Part shown: positions 15,053-17,013 of the stretch, one piece after another
How the letters are laid out: each line of letters opens with the position of its first letter
How positions within the stretch are numbered: the stretch's first letter is position 1
Source of the DNA: Pseudomonadota bacterium
Lineage (GTDB): Bacteria; Pseudomonadota; Gammaproteobacteria; Burkholderiales; SHXO01
Length of the DNA: 17,013 nt
Assembly (NCBI GenBank): GCA_023430065.1
Contig: JAEZCG010000069.1
Span: 1-17,013 of the forward strand
Direction: 5' to 3'
Program-made: the position numbers and the translations under genes
Notes under the pieces: model-generated
Told to the model about the DNA's origin: nothing
Database searches by the model: none
The model's input: the letters and a program-made list of their open reading frames with translations, nothing else

Positions 15053-16033
15053 CTACTCCTCCATTTGCAGCTTCGCGCCGCGCACCACCTTGCGCCAGTG
15101 GGAGATGTCGCCCCGGATGCGGGCGGCAAACTGGGCAGGCGTCGACCACTGCGGCTCGAATCCGCGATCGACGAGGCTTGGCCGCACGGCGGCATCCGCC
15201 AGCAGTGCCTCCAGTTCCCGACTCAGGCGCAGCACGATCGGCATGGGCGTGCGCACGGGCACGAGAATACCCAACCACGACTCCGCACGATAGCCGTCGA
15301 CGCCGAGTTCGGCCACGGTCGCCACCTGCGGAAGCGCGCTCGTGCGCACCGAAGGTGCCACGGCCAGGGGCTGCAAGCGGCCGGTACGGATATGCGGCAG
15401 CGCCGACGCGATGCTGTCGAACATCGCCGAGACGCGGCCTCCGAGCAGATCGACCAGGGCGGGCGAGCTGCCTTTGTAGGGAACGTGCACGAAGCGCGTG
15501 CCGGTCAGCTGCTCGAGCAGCGCCAGTTCCAAGTGGGAGACCGTGCCCACGCCCTGCGACGCGAACACGATGGTGTCGGGCTGCCGCCGTGCGCGCTCCA
15601 GCAACGCGTTCAGCGAATGCACCTGCAGCGTCGGGTCGACCACCAGGACGTGCGGGGCATTGGCGATCGTGGCCACCGGCTGGAAGTCGGCTGCGAGGTC
15701 GTAGCCCGGCGTCGGATACAGCGTCATGGCGATCGCCATGATCGAGGTCGGTGCCATCAGCAGCGTGTAGCCGTCTGCGCGCGCACGCGCGGCCAGTGCG
15801 GCGCCGATGTTGCCCCCGGCACCCGGGCGGTTCTCGATCGTGACCGGCTGGCCCAGGCGGCGGCTCAGGCCTTCCCCCACGATCCGGGCCAGCATGTCGG
15901 TTGCGCCCGCGGGGGTGAACGGCACGATCAGGCGGATCGGACGATCGGGATAGTCCTGCGCGAGCGTCGCCGGCGCGCTGAGCGAGGCAAGCAGGAGCCA
16001 CCAACCGACTAGCGCCGCCGCTGCCGCACGCAT
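15053..16033 (-). CDS. tripartite tricarboxylate transporter substrate-binding protein (Bug/TctC family)
   Basis: 326 residues from the ATG at 16033 (GGAG eight bases upstream). Signal peptide: MRAAAAALVGWWLLLASLSAPATLAQ, i.e. cleavage near Ala25-Gln26. Mature start is YPDRPIRLIVPFTPAGATD, then the typical VTIENRPGAGGNIGA, YTLLMAPTSIMA, FVHVPYKGSSPALVDLLGG and RLQPLAVA blocks. Bug proteins are periplasmic receptors for carboxylates; Asp in the GATD block normally contacts the ligand. No tctA or tctB membrane subunit is nearby, which is usual for the many orphan Bug genes of Burkholderiales. Together with the downstream CoA-transferase it suggests an organic-acid utilisation pair. Ligand unknown. 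Confidence 0.93.
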   Translation of the reverse strand: MRAAAAALVGWWLLLASLSAPATLAQDYPDRPIRLIVPFTPAGATDMLARIVGEGLSRRLGQPVTIENRPGAGGNIGAALAARARADGYTLLMAPTSIMAIAMTLYPTPGYDLAADFQPVATIANAPHVLVVDPTLQVHSLNALLERARRQPDTIVFASQGVGTVSHLELALLEQLTGTRFVHVPYKGSSPALVDLLGGRVSAMFDSIASALPHIRTGRLQPLAVAPSVRTSALPQVATVAELGVDGYRAESWLGILVPVRTPMPIVLRLSRELEALLADAAVRPSLVDRGFEPQWSTPAQFAARIRGDISHWRKVVRGAKLQMEE

Positions 16034-16067
16034 CGAAACTGCTCCGCGTCCGTGGCCGTACGATCTT

Positions 16068-16607
16068 CTAGTCGAGCATCGGCGCGAGCTTGCGCGTGAT
16101 GGCGGCGGCATCCGGCTCGGTACGCGTGGGGAAGCTCGTGACGCTCCTGCCGCCGGGGGCGATCAGGTACTTGTGGAAGTTCCAGCCCGGCTCCTCGCCG
16201 GTCGCCTTCGCCAGTTCCCGGAACAGCGGATTGGCCGCCTCGCCGCGCACCGAGGACAGTTCCATCATCGGGAACTTCACCCCGTAGTTGGCCAGGCGGA
16301 ACTCGCCGGCTTCTCTGCTGGTCGCCAGTTCTTGTCGAAAATCGTTGGACGGAAAGCCGATCACCATCAGGCCCTTGTCCTGATGCTCGTACATCGCCTG
16401 CAGCTTGCCGAACTGCCGAGTGAAGCCGCAGCGACTGGCGGTGTTGACCACCAGCACCGGCCGGTCGGCATAGTCGCACAGGTCCATCTCCTTCCCGTCG
16501 AACGTGCGTATCCGGTGATCGAGCAGCGCAGGACAGGACGCGGCCCAGAGGCTGGCAGCCGTCGTGAGCGCAACCAGACCGAACAGCAGCTTGGCGAGGC
16601 GTGGCAT
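16068..16607 (-). CDS. exported glutathione-peroxidase-family thiol peroxidase
   Basis: 179 residues from the ATG at 16607, which has an excellent GGGAGG six bases upstream; longer frames reaching 16820 lack such a site. A signal peptide (MPRLAKLLFGLVALTTAASLWA) predicts periplasmic location. The thioredoxin-fold core carries the peroxidatic Cys60 in NTASRCGFT, the Gln/Trp-type partners in GFPSNDF and WNFHKYLI, and FPTRTEPD. Two family cysteines are missing: the usual FPCNQF reads FPSNDF, and the resolving cysteine before NYGV-x-FPM is Arg (EFRLANYGVKFPM). Cys25 and Cys43 remain. Expected to reduce peroxides with thiols, possibly by a one-cysteine route. It lies 34 bp upstream of the Bug gene in the same direction, perhaps only by chance. 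Confidence 0.9.
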   Translation of the reverse strand: MPRLAKLLFGLVALTTAASLWAASCPALLDHRIRTFDGKEMDLCDYADRPVLVVNTASRCGFTRQFGKLQAMYEHQDKGLMVIGFPSNDFRQELATSREAGEFRLANYGVKFPMMELSSVRGEAANPLFRELAKATGEEPGWNFHKYLIAPGGRSVTSFPTRTEPDAAAITRKLAPMLD

Positions 16608-16911
16608 CGATGACCTCCCGGAACGAATTCGCCCGCGGCACATGCCCGGACATGTCTGAGGACTCGCCGTCCTCGCGTCGAGTTCCGCACGGCTGGGGAC
16701 CCGGGAGCCGCGTCGCAACCCGGTAGCGCACGGGCCGCGAGCGCCGGGTTCGGTCGACACTCCGGTGCCGCTACGGGCGACGCCAGTGCACCGCGCATGC
16801 ACGGCACGTCGAACCGGCATCTTAGCAGCAGCGCGCGCGGCGCCTGCGGAGAAGATGACCGGCGGGTATCATCCCGACGTGGGCGAGCAACGTTGTCACA
16901 GCGCCATCGCA
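16608..16911. other. 304-bp divergent intergenic region
   Basis: I see no credible gene between the peroxidase (-) and the truncated gene (+). Structures visible: ACATG-N6-CATGT at 16640-16655 and a hairpin GAGGAC-tcgcc-GTCCTC at 16658-16674, both in what would be the upstream or leader region of the peroxidase gene. A -10-like TATCAT at 16867-16872 (+) would serve the rightward gene, with no clear -35. Confidence 0.4.
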
Positions 16912-17013
16912 ATGCAGGATCTGCGGCGGCTGTCGCGCCTCGTGCGCGGCGAGCGCGAGGAATTTTTCCTGCGCCATCCCGAGTGGGCCCTGCTCTATCG
17001 CAGGCGCGTGCTC
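16912..17013 (+). CDS. unidentified protein, N-terminal fragment
   Basis: The frame is open from 16855 to the window edge. From the ATG at 16912 the codons have strongly GC-rich third positions (28 of 33), while between 16855 and 16911 this drops (about 10 of 16), and a TATCAT -10-like box lies at 16867-16872; both favour 16912. The ATG at 16855 with GGAG three bases upstream is the alternative. The visible 34 residues are helical and Arg/Leu-rich (MQDLRRLSRLVRGEREEFFL, then an RHPEWALLYRRRVL stretch), with no signal peptide. I cannot name the family from this fragment. Confidence 0.5.
   Translation, partial: MQDLRRLSRLVRGEREEFFLRHPEWALLYRRRVL

Noticed and set aside
13940..16012. A 690-codon plus-strand open frame
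   Set aside because: Antisense to the CoA-transferase and Bug genes, both of which have complete conserved motifs; composition is that of a shadow frame.

Overview
The window is GC-rich throughout and codes densely on both strands. Gene content points to a betaproteobacterium of the Burkholderiales/Rhodocyclales type: an orphan tripartite tricarboxylate (Bug) receptor beside a CaiB/BaiF CoA-transferase, a DUF4124-type secreted protein, and a type II-secretion-like operon. This assignment is inference; there is no rRNA or other marker gene here. I see no tRNA, CRISPR, insertion sequence or phage genes.

Layout. (1) 1-152: the end of a VOC/glyoxalase-fold gene (+), facing a small secreted hypothetical (241-624, -). 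(2) 799-1671: an M48 zinc-peptidase lipoprotein (+), converging on a small cytoplasmic hypothetical (1934-2191, -) across a 262-bp gap that carries a DnaA-box-like site. (3) 2352-11865: eleven minus-strand genes forming one tightly coupled operon. In transcript order: major pseudopilin (GspG), platform protein (GspF), assembly ATPase (GspE), PilM/GspL-like, PilN-like, PilO-like, PilP/GspC-like, a secretin lipoprotein with a TPR-like front and a cohesin-like tail, and three further pseudopilins. (4) 12101-12451: a DUF4124-like exported protein (-), upstream of and codirectional with the operon. (5) 12662-13753: an RraA/HMG-aldolase-like enzyme and a small exported protein (+). (6) 13766-16607: CaiB/BaiF CoA-transferase, Bug receptor and an exported glutathione peroxidase (-). 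(7) 16912 to the end: the start of an unidentified gene (+).

The main feature is the operon. It encodes most of a type IV filament machine in mixed form: the engine and pilins are type II-secretion-like (E, F, G, with the typical GspG calcium-loop region). The inner-membrane alignment complex is type IV pilus/MSHA-like (PilM/N/O/P-like, with no recognisable GspL/GspM pair and no PDZ GspC). The secretin is MshL-like but fused to a C-terminal cohesin-like beta domain. No prepilin peptidase, retraction ATPase or pilotin gene lies in the window, so processing must rely on a peptidase encoded elsewhere. The three terminal pseudopilins probably form the tip; the last lacks the conserved Glu5, as GspK-type tip pilins do. 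The likely product is a short-pseudopilus, T2SS-like secretion machine rather than a retractable pilus; its substrate is unknown. The DUF4124-like protein and the other small exported proteins nearby are only positional candidates.
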